This document shows, piece after piece, positions 1 to 8,109 of a DNA stretch of 64,000 nucleotides. The stretch covers positions 17,802 through 81,801 of the forward strand of contig DVIT01000007.1 of NCBI GenBank assembly GCA_018711005.1. The letters are read 5' to 3'. The notes under the pieces are model-generated. The model was not told where the DNA came from and made no database searches. It saw nothing but the letters and a program-made list of their open reading frames with translations. Made by a program: the position numbers and the translations under genes. This DNA is from Candidatus Scybalocola faecigallinarum. Its GTDB lineage: Bacteria > Bacillota > Clostridia > Lachnospirales > Lachnospiraceae. The stretch's first letter is position 1, and the number at the start of each line of letters is the position of its first letter.

Positions 1-950
1 TAGTCCGTTCCGCAGATTTCCACATCACTAAATTTTTCTTCACCTAAAGTGTACTCATCGGATTCTGTCATTCCAGACAAAACATCATTCAGCAAATCCT
101 CCTCATCATAGTCTTCAGGCACCCCATCTTCTGTGGAGATTGAGAACATCTGAATGGTTTCGCCCGTATCCTGAGCCATTGCATAAAAGATGAGCCCCGC
201 ATCCGCTAAGGAGCTGTCATTTTTTGTAATGGCAAACCGTTCCGGAATCGTCATGGAAATACCCATGCCCTCATTCATATAAACATTTCCGTTCCATACG
301 CCCTGCTCCAGAGGGGTAATGGAATCAAGGATTGCCTGAATACCGGTATTTCCTCCCTCAAAGGATATAACCGTTGCAATATAGGCAGTGCTCACATCCT
401 TGAGGCAGTAGCACCGGGCCTGTCCGCCTGCGCCGTCTTCAGAAGAAATATCCACAGACATCTGTGTCCAGTCCTGGCCTCCAAGGGTTGCCGTTGAAAA
501 TGCTTCATTGGAAACAGATAACCCAGCTGAAGATACCAAACTTTCTCCCATCAGCTCCAGACACTCCTGTTCTGTCAGATCCTCATCATCAGACACGGTA
601 AGATCCACAGATACCAGCTGAAAAAATTCCTGAGCCTGGGAATCCGCCGCTGCCACAAGATAGCTGACCTGAGAGTCATTCTGTGTTTCCAGGATTTCAA
701 AAGAATCCGGAAGGGTCAGGGAAATGCCCATATTCTCATTAACATAGGTCATTCCGGCCCAGTATCCCATAGGATTGGCATAATTCAGTTCTGCCGGAGT
801 GGAATTTTCCAGATCATCCAGAATCTCATCTAAAGAGCTGCCGCTTTCATCCTCCGCGGCCAGCACCGGCACATTCATGGCATAGGCTGCCGGACCGCTG
901 ACCACAGACACAGCCAGCACAGCTGCTGCCACACACAATAGTCCTTTCAT
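1..950 (-). CDS. secreted two-repeat protein, C-terminus beyond window
   Basis: The frame is open from an ATG at 950 to the window edge, about 316 codons, so the stop lies outside. An AGGAAAG-type ribosome binding site precedes the ATG. The first ~25 residues are a signal peptide (MKGLLCVAAAVLAVS, then a small-residue AYA region). After an acidic Ser/Asp/Glu linker come two homologous halves. One opens with NENMGISLTLPDSFEI near residue 70 and the other with NEGMGISMTIPERFAI near residue 230. Each is followed by an acidic, DD/EE-rich stretch. This is an internal duplication of a ~150-residue extracellular domain. I do not recognise the family. It is divergent from the ECF sigma gene at 1152, which fits a secreted target of that sigma factor, but this is inference. 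Confidence 0.8.
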   Translation of the reverse strand, partial: MKGLLCVAAAVLAVSVVSGPAAYAMNVPVLAAEDESGSSLDEILDDLENSTPAELNYANPMGYWAGMTYVNENMGISLTLPDSFEILETQNDSQVSYLVAAADSQAQEFFQLVSVDLTVSDDEDLTEQECLELMGESLVSSAGLSVSNEAFSTATLGGQDWTQMSVDISSEDGAGGQARCYCLKDVSTAYIATVISFEGGNTGIQAILDSITPLEQGVWNGNVYMNEGMGISMTIPERFAITKNDSSLADAGLIFYAMAQDTGETIQMFSISTEDGVPEDYDEEDLLNDVLSGMTESDEYTLGEEKFSDVEICGTD

Positions 951-1151
951 AACTTTCCTCCTTGCTGCGGTCATACGCCGCATTTTCTTAACGATTCCGG
1001 GCGGCCCATTTTTCCCTCTTTATCCTGCCGTCCTGAACTGTTACTATTATTATATTGCTGATGAGGCATTATTGCAATAAATATTGCCGCTTTCCCGCAA
1101 CCATCCACTGGCATTTTACGGGATATATTATAAAAGAAAAGGAGGGAGCTT

Positions 1152-1715
1152 ATGGAAGATTATCAGATTGTTGAATTATACTGGAAAAGAGATCAGCAGG
1201 CCATACGGGAAACGGAAAATAAATATGGCCATTATCTTACCAAAATTGCCCTGAACATTCTGGCAGACCTGGAAGACAGCAAAGAAAGCGTAAATGATAC
1301 CTATTTAAAAGCCTGGAACTCTATGCCGCCCCACAAACCGGGGATCCTGGCAACTTATTTGGGCAAGATCACCCGCCAGGTATCTATCGACATTTTCCGA
1401 AAGCGAACCAGCAAAAAACGCCAGCCCTCCCAATATGCCCTTTGTCTTAGGGAAGCAAGGGAATGGAATACGGTTTTCCCCGATCCGGTTCAGGAGGCAG
1501 AGCTTCATATGCTAGCAGAGGCGATCAGCACCTTTTTGCGCACACTGTCTCCCCAGGCCAGAAACACATTTATCGGACGGTATTACTTTATGGACTCTAT
1601 CCGGGAAATTTCCCTTTACTATGATATGAGTCAATCCAAAGTTAAAAGTATGCTCCATCCTCAAAACGTCATTTTTTCAAAATACCTTTCCGCTCCCGTT
1701 TACGGATCGTGCTGA
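1152..1715 (+). CDS. ECF-type RNA polymerase sigma factor with aberrant C-terminus
   Basis: A 187-residue sigma-70 family protein. Region 2 covers roughly residues 10-85 (LNILADLEDSKESVNDTYLKAW, quoted in part: NDTYLKAWNSMPP). Region 4 covers residues ~120-170, with SPQARNTFIGRYYFMDS and the helix-turn-helix stretch SIREISLYYDMSQSKVKSML. AGGAGGG lies just before the ATG. Family members usually end region 4 with a basic helix after SKVKSMLHRTR. Here the reading turns at residue ~168 into unrelated sequence ending YGSC. The following DNA encodes, in another frame, a transmembrane segment typical of an anti-sigma partner. I infer a deletion that joined the 3' end of the sigma gene to the interior of its anti-sigma gene, so function is uncertain. 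Confidence 0.75.
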   Translation: MEDYQIVELYWKRDQQAIRETENKYGHYLTKIALNILADLEDSKESVNDTYLKAWNSMPPHKPGILATYLGKITRQVSIDIFRKRTSKKRQPSQYALCLREAREWNTVFPDPVQEAELHMLAEAISTFLRTLSPQARNTFIGRYYFMDSIREISLYYDMSQSKVKSMLHPQNVIFSKYLSAPVYGSC

Positions 1716-2114
1716 CTGCAGGCATCGCTCTGATCATTGCTGCCGCTGCCTTATTTTCCCGGATGCTTTTACCGGGGACCATGTCAGGAAGGGGATCTTG
1801 TTTCCGTCCTGCTGCCCTGTCCCATCAGCGGTAATTTGTGGGTGGAGGATACAGATACCATCGCCGCGCTGGAAACAGGCATGACAGGAATTTTCATGCC
1901 CATGATTTACGATGAAAACTCTGTCTTGGAGGAAAATGGCGCCACCCTGTTTTTAAAGGATATTGCGGATTATGGATTTTATGATGGCGTACGCTTTGCG
2001 TTTCTGGAAACAGATCACGGACTTGTTTTTGACCGGTCTACTTACCAAAGCATCGCTCAGGCCCAAAATCTGGATGAAATAGAAGATTACATTTTAAAAA
2101 TGCTTGAGAAGTGA
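1667..2114 (+). pseudogene. remnant of membrane-anchored anti-sigma / downstream gene
   Basis: The frame at 1667-1834 reads RHFFKIPFRSRLRIV followed by LTAGIALIIAAAALFSRMLL, a basic anchor plus one transmembrane helix, and then stops. Another frame, open from about 1737 to 2114, encodes ~100 residues including NLWVEDTDTIAALETGM and a C-terminus NLDEIEDYILKMLEK. It has no convincing start site. The two frames look like one gene broken by a frameshift. The 5' part, which should encode the cytoplasmic sigma-binding domain, is missing because the upstream sigma gene runs straight into it. I call this a decayed anti-sigma gene. The 1737 frame could instead be a short active gene, but no ribosome binding site supports that. 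Confidence 0.5.
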
Positions 2115-2184
2115 GCGCATATACGCTCCGGATGGGGCGCGCAAAGACCGGGGCAGCCTTAAGACTGCCCCTCCCGATACCTTT

Positions 2185-3174
2185 TTACAGAGAAATCTCA
2201 TCGATTAATTTCAGTTCATCCTCTGAGAATTTTGTATTGTTAATGGCCTTAATATTGTCCAGGATCTGGGATGGGCGGGATGCGCCTGCCAAAACGCTGG
2301 TAACAATACCATCTCTAAGGATCCAGCTTAAAGACATTTCTGCCAGAGTCTGGCCACGCTCTGCAGCAAGATCATTCAGTCTGCGGATCTGCTCAAGACG
2401 TTCTGACGTCAGGGCAGACTCATTTAAGAAGCGTCCGTCTGTGCGGATGCGGCTGTCCTCCGGAATACCATGGAGATAGCGGTCTGTAAGCATTCCCTGA
2501 GCCAGGGGACTAAATGCAATAATGCCTTTGCCAAGCTTTTTGGATGTTTCTTTTAAGCCATTTCTTTCAATCGTTCTGTCAAAAATGGAATAGCAGTTCT
2601 GATTAATAATAAACGGGCAGTGAAGTTCTTCCAAAATGGCGGTCGCCTTTTCCAGTGTTGCCCCGTCATAATTGGAAAGTCCCACATATAATGCCTTGCC
2701 GCTGGCAACCGCATGGGCCAGAGCGCCCATGGTTTCTTCAAGGGGTGTCTCCGGATCCATCCGATGATGATAGAAAATGTCCACATAGTCCAGTCCCAGG
2801 CGCTTTAAGCTCTGGTCAAGGCTGGCCAAAAGGTATTTGCGGCTTCCCCAGTCTCCATAAGGGCCATCCCACATGCCATATCCGGCCTTTGTGCTGATGA
2901 TCAGCTCATCTCTGTACTGGGAAAGATGCTCCTTTAAAATGAGACCCAGGTTCTTTTCCGCGCTTCCTGCCTCCGGCCCGTAATTATTGGCCAGGTCAAA
3001 ATGAGTGATGCCATTGTCAAAAGCCGTAAAGCACATCTGTTTCATATTTTCATAAGATGATGTGTCGCCAAAATTGTGCCACAGTCCTAAAGATACTGCC
3101 GGAAGCTTCAGACCGCTTTTTCCGCAGCGGTTATAAGCCATAGAATCATAACGGTTTTCCGATGCCTGATACAT
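2185..3174 (-). CDS. aldo/keto reductase, YghZ-like
   Basis: NADPH-dependent aldo/keto reductase of about 329 residues, close to the E. coli YghZ (L-glyceraldehyde-3-phosphate reductase) and Kv-beta-like group. The catalytic tetrad is visible: Asp and Tyr in FDLANNYG, Lys in STKAGYGMW, and His in YHHRMDP. The C-terminal NADP-binding part contains AGASRPSQI. A longer frame opens at a TTG at 3198, but AGGAGGAG lies between that TTG and the ATG at 3174 with ideal spacing, so 3174 is the start. The gene is divergent from a MerR regulator, and its promoter carries a MerR-type operator. The likely role is detoxification of reactive aldehydes, induced by electrophiles; the exact substrate is not readable. 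Confidence 0.9.
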   Translation of the reverse strand: MYQASENRYDSMAYNRCGKSGLKLPAVSLGLWHNFGDTSSYENMKQMCFTAFDNGITHFDLANNYGPEAGSAEKNLGLILKEHLSQYRDELIISTKAGYGMWDGPYGDWGSRKYLLASLDQSLKRLGLDYVDIFYHHRMDPETPLEETMGALAHAVASGKALYVGLSNYDGATLEKATAILEELHCPFIINQNCYSIFDRTIERNGLKETSKKLGKGIIAFSPLAQGMLTDRYLHGIPEDSRIRTDGRFLNESALTSERLEQIRRLNDLAAERGQTLAEMSLSWILRDGIVTSVLAGASRPSQILDNIKAINNTKFSEDELKLIDEISL

Positions 3175-3237
3175 AAATAATCTCCTCCTGATCTGCAACA
3201 GTTCAACCCAAACTGTTGCCCTGATTTTTCTTTACTT

Positions 3238-3268
3238 AGCGTACATCTTCAAGTATACTTGAAGTCAA
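3238..3268 (-). promoter_or_regulatory. MerR-type promoter with palindromic operator
   Basis: On the minus strand TTGACT (3268-3263) and TACGCT (3243-3238) are separated by 19 bp, the overlong spacer typical of MerR-activated promoters. The spacer holds an 18-bp perfect palindrome, CTTCAAGTATACTTGAAG, at 3247-3264. It serves the aldo/keto reductase and is presumably bound by the MerR protein encoded at 3421. Confidence 0.75.
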
Positions 3269-3420
3269 GGAGTTTTTATAAAAAACCGGAGATCCAGATT
3301 TTTAGCATGATCCCCGGCAAAAGAAAGGAGAAGGCCGCCCGGCAGCTTCCCCCGGAGCTGGTCCTATACCACACATACCGGAGGCAGCCGCCGTAGACGG
3401 CCAGGAGATAAGTAACGATT

Positions 3421-3828
3421 ATGACACAATATTCTATCCGGGAACTTTCCCAAATGTTTCAGATCCCATCTTCCACCCTGCGCTATTATGAGGACTCGGG
3501 CCTTTTGCCTTTGGTGGAAAGAAATGCCGCAGGCCAGCGTATTTATACAGACGCCCATGTGGAGCGGCTCCACAAGATCCGGTGCTTTAAAAATACCGGC
3601 ATGACCATTGCCCAGCTTCAAACCTTTTTTGCTTATGAAGCAGATGAACTGAATCATATTGATGATGTTTTAGAGCTTCTTGGCAACCAGGAGGTCATTG
3701 TCCGAAAACAGCTGGACGAGCTTCAAAGGGACTATGCCCATCTCCAGAAAAAGCTCCGGTATTATGGCGCTATTAAAGACTGTATGGAAAAAAATCTGCC
3801 CTTGCCCTGCTGGAAGGATTATGAATAA
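3421..3828 (+). CDS. MerR family transcriptional regulator
   Basis: A 135-residue regulator. An N-terminal winged helix-turn-helix (YSIRELSQMFQIPSSTLRYYE) is followed by the GLLPLVERNAAGQRIYT wing. A coiled-coil dimerisation helix runs from about residue 80 to 125 (LLGNQEVIVRKQLDELQRDY). There is no Cys-rich metal-binding loop, so it belongs with the small electrophile/aldehyde-responsive MerR proteins (AdhR/NmlR-like) rather than with mercury or copper sensors. Cysteines lie at RCFKNTG, KDCME and near the C-terminus (PLPCW). It is divergent from the aldo/keto reductase and very likely controls it through the palindrome at 3247-3264. Confidence 0.88.
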   Translation: MTQYSIRELSQMFQIPSSTLRYYEDSGLLPLVERNAAGQRIYTDAHVERLHKIRCFKNTGMTIAQLQTFFAYEADELNHIDDVLELLGNQEVIVRKQLDELQRDYAHLQKKLRYYGAIKDCMEKNLPLPCWKDYE

Positions 3829-3862
3829 CAATCACATCAAAAAAACATCGCCACAGACACAA

Positions 3863-3889
3863 TAAGGGCGCCTTTACGACAGGCGCCCT
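3863..3889. terminator. bidirectional hairpin between merR-like gene and nspC
   Basis: AAGGGCGCC (3863-3871) pairs with GGCGCCCTT (3881-3889) across a 9-nt loop. It overlaps the nspC stop codon and can end both the polyamine operon from the right and the merR-like gene from the left. Confidence 0.65.
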
Positions 3890-5013
3890 TTAAAATCTTC
3901 ATATCCGAAAGTTTTTACAGTTTTTAAATTTCCGTCTTTATCCCGCCACACAATGTCTGGCAGGGGCATTCCGTTAAATGTATTGGTCTTGACCATAGTA
4001 TACAGGGCCATATCTTCAAAAACAACCCGGCTGCCTTCCATCAACGGCTGGTCAAAGGAATAATCCCCGATCACATCACCGGCCAGGCATGTTGGCCCGC
4101 CAAAACGGTAGGTAAACGGCTTTTCCTTCGGCGCTCCCGAACCCATCACCGGGGGACGGTAAGGCATTTCCAGCACATCCGGCATATGGCACGCCGCAGA
4201 TGTATCCAAAATAGCCAGCTGCATGTCATTTTCCAAAATTTCCAAAACCGAAGATACAAGGTATCCGGCATTTAAGACAACGGCTTCGCCCGGCTCCAGA
4301 TAAACCTCTGCCTGATATGTGTCCTGAAGATGCTTAATGATCCGTTCCAGACGGCGAATGTCATAGCCCGGCCGGGTAATATGATGGCCTCCGCCAAGAT
4401 TGATCCACTTCACCATGGAAAGCCATGGCCCAAACTGAGTTTCCACCGCTTCCACTGTCTGCTCCAGGGCATCGGAGTCCTGCTCGCACAGGGTATGAAA
4501 ATGCAGGCCATCCAGCATACTCATGATCTTTGGGTTGAAATTCTCCAGAGTCGTTCCAAGACGGGAACCCGGGGCACATGGATCATAGATGGCATGGCCC
4601 TCCTGGGTGGAACACAGGGGATTTAACCGAAGGCCGATGGATTTTCCACAATCTTTGGCCTTTTTTCCAAACTTATCCACTTGTGCGGGAGAGTTAAACA
4701 CAATATCGTCCACATAGGTGAGCAACTCGTCAAACTCATCCTCACGGTAGGCGGGACTGTATACATGGGTTTCTTTTCCAAAATACTCATGGCCCAACCG
4801 CGCCTCATAAAGCCCGCTGGCCGTCGTCCCGCACAGATACCGGCGGATCAGAGGATAGGCATAAAACATGGAAAATGCCTTTTGGGCCAGCAGGATCTTA
4901 CAGCCGGTGCGGTCCATAACCCCCTTTAATATTTCAAGATTGTGGATGAGCTTTTCCTCATCCACAACAAAACATGGGGTTTTGACATTTTCCCACCAAT
5001 TTCCGCCGCTCAT
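3874..5013 (-). CDS. nspC: carboxynorspermidine/carboxyspermidine decarboxylase
   Basis: A 379-residue PLP enzyme of the alanine-racemase-fold decarboxylases. It removes CO2 from carboxyspermidine or carboxynorspermidine. The PLP lysine is in LLAQKAFSMF (about K45). The family signatures LGGGHHITRPGYD and DTSAACHMPDVLEMPYRP are present, as is YLEPGEAVV near the PLP-phosphate site. Length matches the family. The start overlaps the upstream stop as TAATG, so translation is coupled to the dehydrogenase gene. It is the last gene of the six-gene polyamine operon. The natural substrate (spermidine, norspermidine or agmatine derivative) cannot be told from sequence. Confidence 0.93.
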   Translation of the reverse strand: MSGGNWWENVKTPCFVVDEEKLIHNLEILKGVMDRTGCKILLAQKAFSMFYAYPLIRRYLCGTTASGLYEARLGHEYFGKETHVYSPAYREDEFDELLTYVDDIVFNSPAQVDKFGKKAKDCGKSIGLRLNPLCSTQEGHAIYDPCAPGSRLGTTLENFNPKIMSMLDGLHFHTLCEQDSDALEQTVEAVETQFGPWLSMVKWINLGGGHHITRPGYDIRRLERIIKHLQDTYQAEVYLEPGEAVVLNAGYLVSSVLEILENDMQLAILDTSAACHMPDVLEMPYRPPVMGSGAPKEKPFTYRFGGPTCLAGDVIGDYSFDQPLMEGSRVVFEDMALYTMVKTNTFNGMPLPDIVWRDKDGNLKTVKTFGYEDFKGRLS

Positions 5014-6215
5014 TAGTCCACCAGCACCGGATCATAGGACTCCTTCCAGGGAAGTCCCCAGCGGTTTAACGCATCCATAAACGGATCCGGATCAAATTCT
5101 TCAATGTTATGAACGCCTGGTTTATTCCATGTACCGGTCATGAGCATCATAGCGCCGATCATGGCCGGAACGCCTGTAGTATAGGCAACTGCCTGGGAAC
5201 CAACTTCCTTGTAGCATTCCTCATGATCGCAAATATTGTACAGATAATATGTCTTTTCCTTGCCATCCTTCTTGCCCTGGAAAATACATCCAATGTTGGT
5301 CTTTCCTTTGGTTCTCGGGCCTAAAGTGGACGGATCCGGAAGCACAGCCTTTAAAAACTGAAGGGGAACGATTTCCTTGCCTTCAAACATAATCGGCTCA
5401 ATGGATGTCATGCCTACATTTTCCAGGCATTTTAAATGAGTCAGATAGCTCTGCCCAAAGGTCATAAAGAAACGGATCCGCTTAATGCCCGGGATATTTA
5501 AGGCAAGGCTTTCGATTTCCTCATGATGGAGCAGATACATATCTTTTTCGCCAACGCCGTCAAAATTATAAACACGCTTGATCTCCATAGGCTTTGTCTC
5601 TACCCAGTGGCCGTCCTCCCAGTAAGAACCATTGGCAGAAACCTCACGGATATTGATCTCAGGATTAAAGTTGGTGGCAAATGGATAGCCATGATCGCCG
5701 CCGTTGCAGTCCAGAATATCAATATAATTGATCTCGTCAAACTCATGCTTTAAAGCATAGGCAGAAAATACGCCGGTTACACCCGGGTCAAATCCGCTGC
5801 CAAGAAGGGCTGTGATCCCAGCCTTCTCAAAACGTTCACGGTAAGCCCACTGCCAGCTGTATTCAAATTTCGCCGTATCCTCCGGCTCATAGTTGGCTGT
5901 ATCCACATAGTTTGTCTTTGTTGCCAGGCAGGCATCCATAATGGTCAGATCCTGGTACGGCAGAGCCAGATTTAAAACCACATCCGGCTTTACTTCATTG
6001 ATCAGAGCCACCAGCTCATCCACATTGTTGGCATCCACCTGAGCTGTGGTGATCTTTGTCTTTGTCTGGCCTTCCAGCTTTTCCTTTAATGCATCGCATT
6101 TGGACTTTGTCCGGCTGGCAATGCAGATCTCCTCAAAAACTTCACTGTTCTGGCAGCATTTGTGAATAGCCACGCTGGCTACGCCGCCGCATCCGATAAT
6201 CAACGCTTTTCCCAT
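5013..6215 (-). CDS. carboxy(nor)spermidine synthase, saccharopine-dehydrogenase-like
   Basis: A 400-residue NADPH enzyme of the saccharopine dehydrogenase (Lys1-like) family. It has an N-terminal Rossmann motif ALIIGCGGVASVAIHKC and the substrate-domain signature GSGFDPGVTGVFSAYA. Next to nspC this is carboxy(nor)spermidine synthase (CASDH). It condenses aspartate semialdehyde with putrescine or 1,3-diaminopropane and reduces the imine. A homologous activity on agmatine (carboxyaminopropylagmatine synthesis) is an equally possible reading, because an agmatinase-family gene is adjacent. AAAGGAGG precedes the ATG. The gene follows speB after a 55-nt gap that carries a 27-nt element repeated upstream of speA's end. 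Confidence 0.9.
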   Translation of the reverse strand: MGKALIIGCGGVASVAIHKCCQNSEVFEEICIASRTKSKCDALKEKLEGQTKTKITTAQVDANNVDELVALINEVKPDVVLNLALPYQDLTIMDACLATKTNYVDTANYEPEDTAKFEYSWQWAYRERFEKAGITALLGSGFDPGVTGVFSAYALKHEFDEINYIDILDCNGGDHGYPFATNFNPEINIREVSANGSYWEDGHWVETKPMEIKRVYNFDGVGEKDMYLLHHEEIESLALNIPGIKRIRFFMTFGQSYLTHLKCLENVGMTSIEPIMFEGKEIVPLQFLKAVLPDPSTLGPRTKGKTNIGCIFQGKKDGKEKTYYLYNICDHEECYKEVGSQAVAYTTGVPAMIGAMMLMTGTWNKPGVHNIEEFDPDPFMDALNRWGLPWKESYDPVLVD

Positions 6216-6230
6216 GATTTTTTTCCTCCT

Positions 6231-6273
6231 TTTAAGGCCATACAGGTATCCCCGCAGGGGGTTCCTCCTTCTA
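6231..6273 (-). repeat. intercistronic repeat, copy 1
   Basis: Positions 6237-6263 are identical over 27 nt to 8053-8079. In the transcript it reads a Shine-Dalgarno-like AGGAGGAA, then CCCCTGCGGGG (a 4-bp GC hairpin), then ATACCTGTATGGC. It lies between speB and the dehydrogenase gene. Confidence 0.85.
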
Positions 6274-7128
6274 TTTCAGCGCCAAAAGCATTTCCCGCAC
6301 CAGCTTACATGCCACCATGGTGGAAACTCCGCTGGCATCATAATGGGGAGAAAGCTCATTGACGTCACAGCCGATCACATTGGCATGGCTGCATACATAA
6401 GTCACTGCCTGGCGCAAAGCATCAAAGCTTACGCCGCCCGGCTCCGGCGTCCCGGTTCCGGGGAATACCGATGGATCTAAAACGTCCAGATCCACTGTAA
6501 AATACACCGGTCTCTGGCCCAGAGCCTTTACAACATCTTCCAGGCCGTCCAGATTAAACTTGTTGGTAAATACATGCTCCCGGCCCCAGGCAAATTCTTC
6601 CCGGTCACCGGAGCGGATACCAAACTGATAGATCCGTCCGTCACCGATCAGCTCCCAGCACCGGCGCAGCACGCAGGCGTGGGATAATGACACGCCCAGG
6701 TACTCATCTCTAAGATCCGCATGGGCATCCATATGGATGACCGCCACATCCGGATAAGCCTTAGCCGCCGCCCTAAAGGCGCCCAAAGTCACCAAATGCT
6801 CGCCGCCAAGCATAAACGGCAGCTTTCCGGCTTCCAAAATGGCAGCTGTCTGATCTTCAATAGCCTTTAAGGCCATTTCTGTATTTCCAAAGCACAGCTC
6901 CAGATCGCCGCAATCCATGATCGGTGCATCGATCAGGTCTTTGTCCTGATAAGGGCTATAGCTTTCAATACCAAAAGACTCCCGCCGGATGGCGCCGCTG
7001 CCGAACCGGGTTCCCGGCCGGTAAGAAGTGGTAGAGTCAAAGGGCGCTCCGAACAAGGCAATCTGAGCCTGCTTAAAAGGCTTGTCACACTCTAAAAATG
7101 TCTCTACATTATTGATCATAAATTCCAT
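6271..7128 (-). CDS. speB: agmatinase / ureohydrolase
   Basis: A 285-residue arginase/agmatinase-family hydrolase that splits urea from agmatine to give putrescine. Binuclear manganese ligands are visible in GGEHLVT, HMDAHADLRDEY and FTVDLDVLDPSVFPGTGTPEPGG (quoted part: VDLDVLDPSVFPGTG). The short N-terminus and the spacing of these motifs match bacterial SpeB. AGGAGA lies about 10 nt before the ATG. It follows speE by 31 nt. Because it sits beside an aminopropyltransferase and a saccharopine-dehydrogenase-like gene, it might instead act on aminopropylagmatine, as in the Thermus and cyanobacterial spermidine routes. Confidence 0.93.
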   Translation of the reverse strand: MEFMINNVETFLECDKPFKQAQIALFGAPFDSTTSYRPGTRFGSGAIRRESFGIESYSPYQDKDLIDAPIMDCGDLELCFGNTEMALKAIEDQTAAILEAGKLPFMLGGEHLVTLGAFRAAAKAYPDVAVIHMDAHADLRDEYLGVSLSHACVLRRCWELIGDGRIYQFGIRSGDREEFAWGREHVFTNKFNLDGLEDVVKALGQRPVYFTVDLDVLDPSVFPGTGTPEPGGVSFDALRQAVTYVCSHANVIGCDVNELSPHYDASGVSTMVACKLVREMLLALK

Positions 7129-7159
7129 AATGCATATTCTCCTTTAGTCATGATGTCCG

Positions 7160-8023
7160 TCAGATTTCCACGGACTCTACATTGGCCAAAAGCTCCTCCA
7201 CATATGCCGGGAGATAAAATGCCCCTTTATGAAGGGTGGTCGTATAATAACGGCAGGCAATCCCCCGCCCATTCCATTCCTTTTCCCGAAGATCCTTCAG
7301 AGGATGATACTTCTTTGAGGCAAAGCCAAACAGCCAGTGGCCGGAAGGATATGTGGGAATGTGAGCCTGGTACACCCGGCTGATGGGGAATGATTCCACA
7401 ATTCTCTTGTGAGCCCGCTGGCAGGCAATAGCGTCCTCCGGATAAAAAGGACTTTCATGCTGGTTGACCATGATCCCGTCATCTTTTAAAGCTTTAAAAC
7501 AGTTGCCGTAAAATTCCCGTGTAAAAAGGCCTTCCCCGGGCCCGAAGGGATCTGTGGAATCCACGATGATCAGGTCATACCGGTCATGGCAGGAACGGAT
7601 AAAACGCAGGCCATCTTCATAATAAATATGGACCCGGGCATCATCCAGCCATCCCGCAGTTTTAGGAAGATACTGTTTGCACACTTCCACCACCTGCTCA
7701 TCAATTTCCACCATATCAATATTTTCTATATCCTTATAACGCACCAGCTCCCGGATGACGCCCCCGTCTCCGGCGCCGATCACAAGGACGTTTCTCACAC
7801 AGGGATGCACCGCCATGGGTATATGGGTGATCATCTCATGGTAAATAAATTCATCCTTTTCCGTCAGCATCATATAGCCGTCCAGCGTGAGGAAACGCCC
7901 GAACTCCGGCGATTCAAACACATCGATCCGCTGAAACTCGCTCTGTCCGCTGTACAGCTGGCGGTCCACACGGATGGACATTTTCACATTTGGCGTATGC
8001 TTCTCTGAAAACCAAAATTCCAT
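7160..8023 (-). CDS. speE: spermidine synthase (aminopropyltransferase)
   Basis: A 287-residue aminopropyltransferase that moves the aminopropyl group from decarboxylated SAM to putrescine. The Rossmann-like domain shows VLVIGAGDGGVIRELVRY (dcSAM pocket) and the catalytic Asp region IIVDSTDPFGPGEGLF. The N-terminal beta domain carries QSEFQRIDVFESPEFGRFL. Length is normal. AGGAGGTAACT precedes the ATG. It is third in the operon, after speD and speA, so the classical arginine-to-spermidine route is complete here. Confidence 0.94.
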   Translation of the reverse strand: MEFWFSEKHTPNVKMSIRVDRQLYSGQSEFQRIDVFESPEFGRFLTLDGYMMLTEKDEFIYHEMITHIPMAVHPCVRNVLVIGAGDGGVIRELVRYKDIENIDMVEIDEQVVEVCKQYLPKTAGWLDDARVHIYYEDGLRFIRSCHDRYDLIIVDSTDPFGPGEGLFTREFYGNCFKALKDDGIMVNQHESPFYPEDAIACQRAHKRIVESFPISRVYQAHIPTYPSGHWLFGFASKKYHPLKDLREKEWNGRGIACRYYTTTLHKGAFYLPAYVEELLANVESVEI

Positions 8024-8044
8024 AGTTACCTCCTATTGGCTATC

Positions 8045-8089
8045 TTTTTAAAGCCATACAGGTATCCCCGCAGGGGGTTACCTCCTATA
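8045..8089 (-). repeat. intercistronic repeat, copy 2
   Basis: Second copy of the 27-nt identical block (8053-8079), between speA and speE. It again carries an AGGAGGTAA Shine-Dalgarno-like stretch, the CCCCTGCGGGG hairpin and the GTATGGC tail, and it is followed by an A-rich stretch and the real ribosome binding site of speE. Confidence 0.85.
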
Positions 8090-8109
8090 GACTGTAAGCC
8101 GGCTTTTTG

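Noticed and set aside
1074..1087. Inverted repeat GCAATAAATATTGC between the secreted-protein and sigma genes
   Set aside because: Short, AT-rich and not placed relative to a recognisable promoter; chance is likely.
2111..2479. Plus-strand frame overlapping the aldo/keto reductase 3' end
   Set aside because: Antisense to a clearly coding region, low-complexity Ser/Arg composition.
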